Positions 36,500-48,093 of a stretch of 64,000 nt of DNA are shown piece by piece (position 1 is the stretch's first letter; every line of letters starts with the position of its first letter). The notes below the pieces were generated by a model. The model had not been told where the DNA came from. It worked only from the letters and a program-made list of their open reading frames with translations, and made no database searches. The translations under genes and the position numbers were made by a program. Origin of the DNA: Vespa crabro (taxonomy: Eukaryota > Arthropoda > Insecta > Hymenoptera > Vespidae); contig NC_060976.1 of the NCBI RefSeq assembly GCF_910589235.1, positions 3,605,253 to 3,669,252 on the forward strand, written 5' to 3'.

Positions 36500-37780
36500 A
36501 AGGAAACACGAGCGTTCTATGACATTATGTTAAGCACAGTTGTTACTAGGACAGAAGGACAAAGTTACGAACTTTGTGAACTTTAATGTTCTCTTGTTTC
36601 CTTGGGAGACCACTTTTAGATCTTTTCGTTTATATATTCTTATCTATAGGAAGAAATGAAAAGAAAAAGAAAAATAAAGAAACAAGAACATACACAGACG
36701 TACATACGTCGTGTTATATATGCATCACTTAATATCGCTAATAGGTAGTTCGATAAAAAAAGACAACAAGTTTGTTATAACGGATGTACGGATTTATTTT
36801 TCTAATTTACGAATATTATATTTCTTTTTTTTTTTTTAAATACAATTAACTTCCCTTTCAATATATTGAATATAATCGTATAAAGTATAGTAATTGCATA
36901 CGTTACCATTGTTGAAAAATAAATATCGTGTCTATGGATGTTTAAATTTAATTATCTTTTAATATCAGTTTAAAAGATGGAGATTTAATGGAACATTTTT
37001 CACGATCGCTTTTAACGCCCTTAACACCTTTTAACAAGCTGGTTGGCCTCTTTAGTTCGCTACAATTTTCTCCAACTTTTATCTCGTGCAAGAACGATCC
37101 TTCTGTTACAGAAGAGGAAGTAAAAGGACGTTCGTACGGTATCACGGCTTTAGAATTTTTTCAACACCTTGACCGTGTACGCGTTATAGCGCGATTATAT
37201 CGCTTAAAAACTGTGATGACTATCATCGAATAATGCATCAAAGGAAAAACTGAAGGAACTTCAGACACGCAAAACTTTCAAGTCTCTATCCATGTACAAA
37301 GGGCCCGAAGGTTAATTTCCAGTTTCATTGCAACACTATCACGAGCTCGTAACTTTGGAATTACTCGTTGGTATGCGAAATGCATGCAAGGCATCGAAAG
37401 AAGCATATTTAAACTAATATATTACATGCTGCTAGAAAAAATAAGTAAGACAGAGACAAAAGGTAATGTGAAATTTCAAACGTAAGTTGAACTATTTTAA
37501 ATACACATTTTAAAGATATCGTAGAAAAGGTCCGAAATAAAAGCGATTGAATATATCATTCGGAGATTGTTTTCGTAGTGAGACAAATAATTTTGATTAT
37601 TTCAATGGTTTTAATTTGATTAAAATGTGGTTAATCGTTTGAAAAGGAAATGATTTGAAACGATAAAAGTATTGCCTTTCTTTTTCTTTCTTTTTATCCA
37701 TCTCGTTACCTCTCTCTCAATTCGTATTTGGTCAAACTTGGCAGTTTTCAATTAATCATCCAAAAGATAAATTTTCTCTT
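35298..37780. other. non-coding spacer
   Basis: It includes a GA array (36453-36496), a GT-rich stretch near 35690-35710 and poly(T). A frame open at 36988-37233 has mixed composition, but so does its antisense, and neither shows a known motif. Confidence 0.5.
36453..36496. repeat. (GA)n microsatellite, about 44 bp
   Basis: Uninterrupted GA dinucleotide after a T-rich block. Confidence 0.95.
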
Positions 37781-37786
37781 TGGTAG

Positions 37787-37926
37787 AAATCGTGGCTGAC
37801 TTAACCTATTCGGCAGGTTGCTGCCCCGAAGGTATCCACGGATTTCCCAGAGACCCCGTATGCTTCAGTAAAGTGCCGACACGCTTTATAGTATATGCGG
37901 CTGCGCATGACTACTATTACCTACTT
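37787..37926 (+). other. candidate internal coding exon, unconfirmed
   Basis: A pyrimidine-rich acceptor (TTTTCTCTTTGGTAG ending at 37786) is followed by 2 bases and 46 open codons up to a GTATGT donor at 37927. The peptide begins IVADLTYSAGCCPEGIHGF, continues PRDPVCFSKV and has a Tyr-rich end. It has three Cys, no simple repeat and higher GC than its surroundings. I know no family with this sequence. Acceptor/donor pairs of this quality occur by chance, so this is a candidate only. Confidence 0.14.
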
Positions 37927-38444
37927 GTATGTACTACCTAGTCCAGTTATGAAAGGTGTGCACTTGCAATACTGCATTTTAATGTTAGTTTGTGTTAAAC
38001 TTCTATTCTCTAGCATCATTTTTGTTCGAAAAAAAATATCGAAAGAGCCGAAAATATTTTTCACTTTAATCACGCTCTTAATTTACATCAAAGTATACAC
38101 TCATATAATGTAAATATTTAAAGGGCTTTTATTTCTTTTATTAATTACGACATACCTATTCGTTGTTTATAACAATCGAGATAATGCGTTTTCTTTTCTT
38201 TCTTTCTTTCTTTTCTTTATATGTCTACGTGAACAAAGGGAGAAAAAATACATTAGTCTTTTATCATTCGATTCTTTTGACCGGTCAAAAAGTTCGACTC
38301 GCGACGATAATCAAGGCGATAACGAAAGATAATTAATTATAGAGATTAACGGATTTTATTAGGGAAGAAGAAAGTATATAATATAAATGCGAGTCTTTAA
38401 TATTCGATTTGGAAATTATAAAGAAAGCGATTTCCAGATCCCTC

Positions 38445-38448
<4 letters not shown>

Positions 38449-38486
<38 letters not shown>
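38449..38486. repeat. (CT)n microsatellite
   Basis: About 38 bases of CT dinucleotide. Confidence 0.95.
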
Positions 38487-38499
<13 letters not shown>

Positions 38500-39226
38500 G
38501 CCTCGTTTAAGTAGCTGAATTTCTTCATTTAATCTTTTTCATCAGAAAGCTCGACCTTACAATTTCTTAATTGAAATTTCCCGTCGCAGACGGTACAGCT
38601 CTTGCGTTTCCATCTCGCTCTTTAAAGATGGAAAGAGCACGATTTCTTTGCGTTTCACGTATCGAGGTTTAAAGTCTTTCATTCGTTCACTAAATTTTAA
38701 TTCGTTCGGTGGAGAATGCATTCACATTTAAAACGGTTTCATTTTATCAAATCATTCATTTTATTCGCATTTTATTTGCGTGATATTTATTACGATGATT
38801 CGTACATGAGTTAAAACGAAAAATTAAGAAATTTTAATTCATTCGTTGTGTGAAAATTTTTTAAGCGAACATTTAAATTTAAACAACGACGCCACAAATT
38901 ATAATATTCAACGACCATTGTTAACTATTCGTCGAGGAGATGGAGGATTCAAAAGAGAAGGGGAAGAGACAGAGAGAGAGAGAGAGAGAGAACTCGCACG
39001 GGGTTGACACTTGTCGGTCTCTGTGCACGTGCATCATTACAAAACATTCGGTGATCCATTCATGGCTACATTCGTACCTCCATTCGTGATTCCGTTCGCG
39101 TGTGATGCATGCGCTGCGAAAAGGTTCGTAACAGTAGCCACCGTGTGAAACGAAGTGCTTGCCACCCTCACGCGAATACATTTACTTCCATCCTCTTTTT
39201 CTCCCTCTACATATTTCTATTTATTC

Positions 39227-39230
<4 letters not shown>

Positions 39231-39280
<50 letters not shown>

Positions 39281-39298
39281 ATATATATATATATATAT
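39231..39298. repeat. compound (CT)n-(AT)n microsatellite
   Basis: CT dinucleotide to about 39268, a short CTTTCTCTCTCT transition, then AT from 39281 to 39298 followed by poly(T). Confidence 0.95.
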
Positions 39299-40322
39299 TT
39301 TTTTTTCTCTACATCGGCCAGTCTATCCGCACTAGGTACTCGTTCGCGTCCCATTTTTTTGAGATTCTGACGATTCGTTATTTTTATCGAGCCAAATGAC
39401 TCGTTCGCAGTTTTTCAACCACTAGCGTTTCGGAATAAAGTTGCACCTCGTCTGTGACAACAGTTGGACAAGCAGTCTACTAGTTGACTGGTTGGCTGAC
39501 TGGCTCTGGCTGTACCTCAACGCAACTCGCGGTTCTTTGTAATAAAAAAGAGAATGAAAAATAAAAAGGAATAATAAAGAAGAAAAAAAATCTAATTCGT
39601 GCGCGTTCCAACGTAGGAGCGCGTTGTCTTGAGCTCGTTTTTTTTATTCATTCCACCTTTCTTTTTGTTTTTTTTTTCTTCCTTTCTAATCTGTTTCTTT
39701 TCTTTCTTTTTTTTTTCTTTTTCTTTTTTTTTTTTTTTGTTAATATATCAACCGTAATAATAACGAAAAAATTCATTCGTGTCATATCATTTTTTTAATG
39801 CTTAACTTAAGACGACGTTCGTTAAATATACTTCGAAAATGTCACGAAAGTGAAAAATCTTAAGAAGTATAATAGTATTGTCCTTTTTTGTTGGCTAACT
39901 TTGGAACTAACTTCAAGCTCGAATCTCCGTACGTGTCGATCTTTCACGAACTTCAACGAAAGGGATCATTTAATTTTAATTATTAAACTTGTTACGAATT
40001 ATCACTCGGAAAAGTTGTATCTCCCATCGCTTCTTATTCTAGCTTTCGTCTAGACCTTGCCTTTAACTTTTCTTCGAGTTCTTAAAGTATCTCCTTTTCC
40101 TTCCCTCGATAGTCGTTAAAATCTTTCGAAATGCCGCGCCGCTGTGCTTAAACTCTATAAGTTCTTCGTAGTTTCTCTTATGTACGGACACGGATTAAAT
40201 AGGATACACATTCGTATATCCTAAGAACATAGTATGAAATAGAATTTCACGTGGACTTCTCTAAAATCCTTTTGGACACCTGCTTTTTCTCGTTCGTAAC
40301 CGAATAAGCGTTTCTCCTCGTT

Positions 40323-40325
<3 letters not shown>

Positions 40326-40357
<32 letters not shown>
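40326..40357. repeat. (CT)n microsatellite
   Basis: About 32 bases of CT, followed by a degenerate CT-rich tail. Confidence 0.94.
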
Positions 40358-40367
<10 letters not shown>

Positions 40368-40569
40368 CCACTCTCTTTTCTCTCTCTATTTCTATCTCAT
40401 TCTATGGATACTCGAGTCGGTACTTTCAAACGAAATAAAGTTGAATAAATAATTCCACTGTTTTCGTTAAACACATTTCGAAGAAGATTATCTCAAAATT
40501 TTGAAGATGAATGAAGAAAATATTTACAAAATTGTATTATTTGAAATATAATATATTCTTGTAAAAGTA

Positions 40570-40573
<4 letters not shown>

Positions 40574-40611
<38 letters not shown>
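40574..40611. repeat. (GA)n microsatellite
   Basis: About 38 bases of GA dinucleotide, directly before the longest complex open frame of the window. Confidence 0.95.
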
Positions 40612-40615
<4 letters not shown>

Positions 40616-40627
40616 GAGGTAGATATA

Positions 40628-41125
40628 ATGAAATATATAGTTTATAAGCGTTCGTTTAAAATCCCTCGTACGATTCAAAATATATCATCTAATATCTTTG
40701 AATCGCGAGGATCTCAAATCTCGAAATTTCGTAATATTGTCTACTTTTTTTATTCACTATCTATCTGTCTCTATCCGAGATTCGTCGGTTTTAAAAGACA
40801 AATGGGAAAGAATCGTTTGGATAGATTTACCGGTAAATCGTTTTTATCGAGGAAAAGAGCCTCTTGCAATGTCTTTTCCGTTTCTACCACCCCCTTCACA
40901 AGTACCATTAGCGGCTCTCAAAGTGCTTTCCTTCGGTCCGCCGTAGTCTTGCTCAAGGGCCATTGCGATTCTGAAAACTTGGCTATCGCAATAACAGTTT
41001 CCGCGGGAGGCAACGCTTGCTTCTCCCTCACTATGCGAAATTGCTCCTTCGCTTCGGCAACGAAGACAATGACGATCGCTTTTCCCTTTAGTTACGCACA
41101 CTCTTTTTTGACGTCGTTCCCATAA
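40628..41125 (+). other. longest complex open frame, 165 codons, coding status unknown
   Basis: ATG-initiated frame without simple-repeat content. The second half (about residues 70-150) is GC-richer, with Ser/Thr/Ala-rich sequence such as CNVFSVSTTPFTSTISG and AIAITVSAGGNACFSL. The antisense frame 40844-41101 is also open, with Cys/Gly/Ser-rich sequence. No signal peptide, domain or catalytic motif is recognised on either strand. One ORF of at least 130 codons is expected by chance here. It may be a conserved GC-rich element or, less likely, an exon. Confidence 0.12.
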
Positions 41126-42005
41126 CTCGGGATTCGTTAAAAATATATCGGATATATCGAGATTATGTGAATTAATCGAACGAAAGGGATAAGGAGAAAT
41201 AAAGAAACTTTATTATTATATATGTAGCGAGTAAAACAGAAATAATAATAAATGTCGGAATAAGGATTAAAGCGAAATAAAGATTTTTTTTCCTTCTCTC
41301 TTTAAAAATCTTCAAGGTGTTCGATCGATCGATCGAAATAATAACGCATGTTCGACTTAATTTCGAAAGTCGTTAAAATAATAATCGACAAAATGGTTTT
41401 CCGATCGGACGAGCGCACGTTTCCCGTAATTTCGCTTTGGCTATAATATAACACTTTCGTAGAATCTCTCAGTGATATTCTTCTCTTTTGGCCCCAAACG
41501 AATGGGAGATAAATATTTTTTCATCGAGATTTCTTCCCACGATCACGTTTGCTATATTATATTATTTGTAGTAGATATTATTTTTAAGGAATATTAAAGT
41601 ACATACATTGACGAGAAACAATTTTCTTTTTCTCCCTCTGTCGATAAAAAATTTTCATTTTAATTCAACAAATATTACGTAATCTCAGCTGAGACGCAAC
41701 GTAAACATAAATATTAATTATTTAATTTCTTCATAATTATATCATATGAACTCTCTTAGACAAATTTTAATAATTTCATATCTAAATATTTTACATTCAC
41801 TTTTAACGAGATTCTTAATTTTCTTTCGTATTAACATAAACGAGAACAATAATGTAACATTTGAGATTGGAATTTGAGGGAAAAGGAGGGTGGTGGAAGT
41901 CCTTCTGTTTTTTCGTATCTTTTATATGATACGAAAATGAGTAAGTATATAATCCATATGAAGCGTCTGCTCGAAAGTAAGAGTATGTACGAGAGAAAGA
42001 AAAAG

Positions 42006-42012
<7 letters not shown>

Positions 42013-42041
<29 letters not shown>
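42013..42041. repeat. (GA)n microsatellite
   Basis: About 29 bases of GA dinucleotide. Confidence 0.94.
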
Positions 42042-42044
<3 letters not shown>

Positions 42045-42192
42045 AGCAATCTGGTCGGGGTTCGGCGTCCATTAAAGTTCTAAGCGTTTCGTCGAGGTCA
42101 GAGCTCGATTCTGGTGTAGTGAAGAAGGGTTCCTACCGAGAGATAGCTAACGAGAGTCTCGCTCTTTCGACTTCATACATCATCCTCTTTTT

Positions 42193-42198
<6 letters not shown>

Positions 42199-42230
<32 letters not shown>
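42199..42230. repeat. (CT)n microsatellite
   Basis: About 32 bases of CT dinucleotide. Confidence 0.94.
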
Positions 42231-42233
<3 letters not shown>

Positions 42234-43650
42234 CTTTCACTCTACCTATCTCTCTTCCTCTTCGTATCAACCCCTAACTTGTAAAACGACCGACGATCGG
42301 CCGCGTCAAACGACGCGTCGAGCGACTGTAAAACGATCAAAGGAGCAACGAGCGATGGAAAGAAAAGAAGAAAGGGGGTTTAGGGCTTGCATATGAATAA
42401 ATAAAGGGATGAGAAAGGGTTGAGAAACGGAAGATCCAAAGGTTCTCTCAATGAATGGAAAGAATCTCTCAATGAATACGGGTACATCCTACGATAATTA
42501 TTAAAAGATTACTATTGAATTTCGATGATATCTAATTTAATGATATTAATATTCGTTAATTTAATCGTTTGTACTATTAGCATTTCTCATATTGACAGAA
42601 AATCATTGCCATGTTTTTGAGCACATTGACAGTGCTCTCGGATCGGTCGACGTTCATTGATACAAATTCTCACTTTTTGACAAGAACTATTCAAAGATCC
42701 CTGGCACTTTGAAATGATTAAAATATTTATTATTAATTCATATTTGTGAAACGTCAAATACGTGGGATGATATTGATATAATTCCTAATAATTACTTCAT
42801 TTCAAATTTTCCGAGGAAAATTCAAATTTACTTTCACGTATAATGTGATTATTAATGATGAAAAATGACGATGAAAATATACGTAAATAAACAAAAGAAA
42901 GAGTGAGAGAGAGAGAGAGAGACAGGAGAGAGACAGAGAGGTAGATAGATAGGAGACTGGTAAAGGATAGAGAGGATCGATGAAACAAGGAGGAGAGCGA
43001 GGAAGAAGAGCTACTGACCATCGATCCGTTAGCGGTTCTCTGCGGTTCTGCGTTTCCTTTGCAACGCACTGGCTTGCTCCTGAAGCTCTCTTATTGAAGG
43101 CTCGGGTAATTAGAATCTTCCTAATGTACCTCGAAACGCAACCACGAACGTACATACGTGAGCACAACATAGGTATATAAATGAAAGCACGCGAGAGTGC
43201 GCCCACTAGGAATTCATCACAATTGTATGGCTGGTGTATTCTAACAGCTTGGCAGGCCAACGATGATCGTCCGAAGAAAGTAAACCACATTGGTCATTAA
43301 ACGGATAAACGTGAGTCGTAGTTAGTCGCGAGTTAACGTTATCGTCATATTTTCGATTTAATATAATCTTTGATAAATGAAATTAATTCAAAGGGATTCG
43401 ATATATGGAATGAAATGATATCGAGAATCGTTAGATGTATAATCTCTATTTCACATAATGTACATGCGTACTGTACTCAAATAGATATATTTGTCTTTAA
43501 TATCAAAATCATAGATATTAACTGATACAAATTCTCATTCGACGATTATCGTCTATCAGTAGAAAAAAAAAAGAAAAAAAAGAAAAAATACGCGAAACAA
43601 TATTATCAAAATCGATGAAACTAATTCCAATTTGAAAAAATGAATATCGA

Positions 43651-43671
43651 GGGGGTGGGGGAAGGGAGGGG
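43651..43671 (+). other. G-quadruplex motif
   Basis: Four G-tracts (5, 5, 3 and 4 G) separated by loops of one, two and one bases. Confidence 0.7.
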
Positions 43672-43741
43672 AGAAATGCGAAGGGCGAGGATAAAAATTG
43701 CAACGAGAAGACAAAGCAAAAAATGAAATAAAAAAATAAGT

Positions 43742-43806
43742 AAAAAAAAAAGAAAAAAAAAAAAAAGAAAGAAAAAAGAGAAGAAAAGAAAAGAGAGAAA
43801 AAAGAA

Positions 43807-43860
<54 letters not shown>

Positions 43861-43872
43861 AGGAAAGGAAAA
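43742..43872 (+). repeat. 131-bp pure purine run with (GA)n core
   Basis: No C or T occurs on the plus strand from 43742 to 43872. The tract is A-rich at first and then contains about 42 bases of perfect GA (43810-43851). It is the longest homopurine run I found in the window and a strong triplex (H-DNA) candidate. It produces false Arg-Glu or Ser-Leu frames. Confidence 0.95.
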
Positions 43873-44440
43873 CTCGGTAAAAATCAAAACGAAATCCCAT
43901 ATCGCTTGCTCGTAAATTTCCCGATGTTCCGCATCGATATTCAACCGAACTCCCATCGAAGGACATAATATGCAAGATGAAGGACGAAAGGTAGGTGGAA
44001 CGAGATCGTGTTGTCGAGCAACGTAACGGGATAGGAAGTTGCTCACCCTCCTGCCCTCTCTCAAAGAGGAAGAGGTAGACGGGATGGGAGATGGCGAAAG
44101 GGGTTTGGGAGGAGAGAAGGGTACTCGAGGGGGTAACAGGTCGGATGTCCGGCAGTCCGTCACCGGTTATCCCCTGGTATCTCCGGCTTGGCGTGGCCCG
44201 CCACGTCACACCGAACCGGCCTGCAGCCATATCGTCGGCTACATAACAAGTCCTGAATATGCATATGTATATACGACTATAGGGTCTACAGCTAGTCAGC
44301 CACCGATCTCTCTCTCTCTCTCTCTCTCACTCTCTTTCTCTCTTGTCTACATAGTCGGAGACTCATCCTTGTACTCTCGAATATACCGGTAGGACGCGTG
44401 TAAAACGTTGACGTGTGGAGAGACACGCGAATATAGTTCG
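43873..44440. other. GC-richer island, no gene recognised
   Basis: From about 43900 to 44260 GC is clearly above the surroundings, with open frames on both strands up to 100 codons of mixed composition. I see no domain. A CT array follows at 44309-44328. It could be a conserved regulatory region or a promoter, but no core promoter element is convincing. Confidence 0.4.
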
Positions 44441-44829
44441 TTGAATGTGTTGGTCTACCTACATATATATATATATATATACATATGTATATATATATGT
44501 ATGTATGTATATGTCGCCTATGCGTGTAGAAAACCGGAACACCCTCAGCGACCCTGACCAGCGTTTCTCTTCTCATACGTTCTTTCTATCGTACTCTTCT
44601 TCCCTTTTCCATCTTCTTTGTTTTATCTTTCTCACTTTTTCTCTTTCTTCCTTACACGTCCATATTAACGCGGGGACACGTTCCGTTACGCGAAACGAAA
44701 TGCATTACAGATAGCTGTGTATGTTTTTTGTATAATAGTTATGTAAACATATGTTATGTATCCCGTTACTCTAAAATTTTTTCTACTGTAAGAGAAAACG
44801 GACAGAGAGATTTCGCTTTAGATTATATG

Positions 44830-44831
<2 letters not shown>

Positions 44832-44896
<65 letters not shown>
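44832..44896. repeat. compound (AC)n-(AT)n microsatellite
   Basis: About 43 bases of AC (44832-44874) run straight into about 22 bases of AT (44875-44896). Confidence 0.97.
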
Positions 44897-45155
44897 TACG
44901 CCTGTGGAGTGTTCTACGTTTGTTCGCTCATTTTCTTCTTTTTTTTTTTCTGTTTATTGTAAATGTAACGTTAATGAAATATATTACATTCTATATAGCA
45001 AATTTACATTAATCCAACGAATACATTTTCGGGAAATAAAATATCTTTTATATACTATACGTATGAATGCAGATATATGTACGAATTTAAATGGGTATGT
45101 TATATGTTGATGATTTTGAAATTTTTCATCGTGACACTCGTCACTATTTTTTTTT

Positions 45156-45163
<8 letters not shown>

Positions 45164-45193
<30 letters not shown>
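45164..45193. repeat. (CT)n microsatellite
   Basis: CT dinucleotide of about 30 bases after poly(T). Confidence 0.93.
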
Positions 45194-45195
<2 letters not shown>

Positions 45196-45264
45196 ATGAG
45201 ACGGTTAATTCGAAAACGTAAATGATACGTAGTCACATTTAGAGAAAGTCGGGCATGCAGATCT

Positions 45265-45284
45265 GTCGCGCGGCCGACCGCGAC
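45265..45284. other. short CpG-rich stem-loop
   Basis: GTCGCG (45265-45270) and CGCGAC (45279-45284) flank the 8-base loop CGGCCGAC inside a CpG-dense patch. The arms are only 6 bp. Confidence 0.3.
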
Positions 45285-45424
45285 GCGTTAGCTTGATTCG
45301 CAAATATGTGCAATCGCAAAACCACTAACCGCGCGTGTGAATAAATTTCATACGAAAGGCTCCTATCTCACGGAGAACGTTAACGAAAATTTCACATCGA
45401 TTAAAACGTGATCGTGCGAAAGTC

Positions 45425-45444
45425 GGGGAGGGGGGGGGCGAGGG
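45425..45444 (+). other. G-quadruplex motif
   Basis: GGGG, A, nine G, CGA, GGG. The run of nine can provide two tracts, giving four tracts with short loops. Confidence 0.55.
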
Positions 45445-45697
45445 AGAAGGTAGGAAGATGAGAAATGATGCGCGACGAGCTGGTAGATATTCCAAAAAAG
45501 TAAGGACAAATCGTTTTGATCTCTCAAAAATTGATTGCGGCTTTGCGTTAATTCAATAAAAAGTAAATCGTCCAAATCCGATAGGATATTCTTCATGAAA
45601 AAGATAAAATAATTGAAACATCATTCGAACGGTTTGAGATTTTTTAAATAACATACACATTTGCAGAAATATTTTAAAGCTATCATACAAATTTTCA

Positions 45698-45761
<64 letters not shown>

Positions 45762-48049
45762 CGGAGCGCAACAATTAAAAGTCACTTTTTAATATCCACG
45801 TATAAATGTATACCTTCAAATATGTATGAACGTAAATATTTACAAAAACTTTGGGGGAGGTAAAGAAGAAAAAAGAGAGGAGAAAACAAAAACCAAAAAA
45901 AAAGAAAATAAATTAATCATATTCTGTGATATAAATGCAATCTGATATCCTTGATTTGTTCACAGTTAAATAATAGAATCGTACGAAAGGAGAATATACA
46001 AGACTTATTGTACGATTCGCGAGGTTTCCCGACTATCCTCAAGGTTTCTATATATTTACTATCATATTTACTATCTTCCATCCTTCGGGCGATGATCAGG
46101 AACCAAGCTACGTGCTCGACATCCTCAACACTTTCAAGGGACGCGAAGGATTTCGTTCCCACTGAATGAGCTTCAAGATCTCTTCTCCTCGCATGCACCA
46201 TTCACCGAACACTCTCACCCTCTCACTCTTTCATCCTCCCTCATTTTCCCTTTCCCTCTCTCTCTCTCTCAGACTTTCACCCTTTATCACCCTCTATCAC
46301 TCTTTGTCTCTTTCCCTATCCTTTTCCCTCTTTCGTGTTCACTTTACCCTGGTATAAAGCCACTTTCAGAATCCATGGAATTTACCAAGCCCTTCGGCAA
46401 ACTCTCATACGGTTGCTCTTATCCAACGTGCGACGATTAGAAAAGAAACTTCGCGACCGACACGTTTCCAATATACCACCGACGTATCGCGATAAAGTTC
46501 TCTCTTCTTTTCATTCTTCTTCTTTTTTCTTTTTCTTTTTTTTTTCTTTTTTTTTCTTTTTTTTTTTATTTTATTTTTAGCTTTAACGTTTAATGGCCAC
46601 ACACCTCTTTCACGGCGGCTAATCGAGATTTGTTTGCGTTCTCTCGTTTCGTCCGACCGTTATTAACGGATTAAGATTTATCGTCGGAAATATATATCTC
46701 TGGTCTATATCGAAAATTTACCTCACAGCGATTCGTCGTGAAAGAAATTAGTGCGCGATTGAAGTTAACAGTGCGTTCGTCTGTGATTTAAATAAAAATT
46801 GATAAATAAATTAATAAATAAATACATGGAAAATGAAACATTAAAAATGAAGTAAAGAGAATGAAGGGGGGAAACTCGATCGGCTTAATACCTTATTTTA
46901 CACGATTCATTAATTACACGTCTCTTTCTTTCTTTTTCTTTTTAATTTAAAAAAAAAAAAAAAATCGAAATATTAATACGATCGATGTTTTGTTTTATGA
47001 ATTATCAAGGTGATACGATGTACATATTTATCTTTTGTCTTATTTGAAGCGATCGTGGCGTTTCGATAAAAGTAAAATTCGCAACGATTTCGGTGGGAGA
47101 TTTAGAAAAAAAAAAAAAGCGAACGTAAAATCGTTTGGTCCGATTTTAGAGGCCAGAAACCAGGAGCGATGTTACGAATGAGGCGAGAGGTAAACCGATG
47201 CGGAAATTGAGATCCACGAACTATGCAACCGATAGCGAAGCATTGATTGCGCTCGCTACGTCCCGTTTGGTTGCTAACGTTTCGATGAATAAAGTTAACC
47301 AATAAAGCGTTGAATTCTACATCGTTCGAGGGTCGATTTGCCTTTAGATCGCCATAGTTCGTTGCTTTTCGTTGAAGTTGATTTCCTGAAATCGCTTTAC
47401 GTCGACGAGAAAGCGAACGATAAAAAGCTTCGCATAATTCGCGATTTTTATTAGAAAGGAAGAAATCAATATTATATGAAATGTTTTCACGATGAAATCA
47501 TGAAAATATGTACATTGGATGAAAAATTAAATTAATTATCCCTTATCCCCCTTTCTTTTTTTTTTTTCTTTTTTTCCTTCTCCTCTTTCTTTACGTTATA
47601 TAATTAAAAATAAATCCATACGGGAATTTCAAGTTCTTTTGAAAACTTGTAAAAACCTACATATCTAGCTATCTGGATCTATCTATCTCGATTTCTATCT
47701 CTAGCAGCGAGCGTGTGCATTTCGTTCGGCATTTCGATTCGCGAGAATTTCGAAACGCGAGAATTATCTCGTGAACCGTGCACAGAGATTCCTCTTCTCC
47801 CTGCCGTTTCCATGCATCGTCAATTTTTTCCAGTGACCGAAGATCGCGAAACGATTTCACGTGGCACGGAAAGGGAAAGAGCGAAGGGGAGGGGGAGGGA
47901 GAGAGAAAGAGAGAGAGATAGAGAGAGAGAGACGAACAGATAAACGTATAGAATGAGTGAACGAGAAAACGAGAACCTTTTTCCATGGTGAAAACAGAAT
48001 AGAGAATGTGGTACGGCACGATTCGTACGTACCACGTGCCCAGTCTCTG

Positions 48050-48050
<1 letters not shown>
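45445..48050. other. non-coding spacer
   Basis: It holds an AT array (45700-45755), a CT-rich patch (46205-46335), a 54-base pure pyrimidine run (46514-46567) and poly(A). GC-richer patches at 46020-46180 and 47100-47300 contain short open frames. One, ending at 47310, includes ATDSEALIALATSRLVANV. No family is recognised. Confidence 0.5.
45700..45755. repeat. (AT)n microsatellite, 56 bp
   Basis: Uninterrupted AT dinucleotide, the longest perfect AT array I counted. Confidence 0.97.

Positions 48051-48051
<1 letters not shown>

Positions 48052-48089
<38 letters not shown>
48052..48089. repeat. (CT)n microsatellite
   Basis: About 38 bases of CT dinucleotide. A GA-rich patch in opposite orientation lies about 120 bases upstream (47898-47932). 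Confidence 0.95.

Positions 48090-48093
<4 letters not shown>

Larger units (their letters stand above)
37927..40620. other. non-coding spacer
   Basis: AT-rich DNA with CT arrays at 38449-38486, 39231-39268 and 40326-40357, a GA array at 40574-40611 and poly(T) tracts. The patch 39430-39530 contains overlapping TGACTGG/TGGCTG words. I recognise no gene. Confidence 0.5.
41126..43740. other. non-coding spacer
   Basis: GA arrays lie at 42013-42041 and about 42906-42921, and CT at 42199-42230. A CpG-dense patch is at 42285-42360, and a 13-base direct repeat TCTCTCAATGAAT occurs twice (42444-42456, 42465-42477). Open frames near 43000-43290 have no recognisable domain. Confidence 0.5.

Noticed and set aside
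36988..37233. 81-codon plus-strand frame including ITALEFFQHLDRVRVIARLY
   Set aside because: It looks protein-like, but the antisense is open too, no family is recognised, and neither acceptor nor donor is convincing.
43556..44230. 224-codon minus-strand open frame, the longest in the window
   Set aside because: Its second half is the 131-bp purine run read as Ser, Leu and Phe. The first half is only moderately complex and shows no motif.
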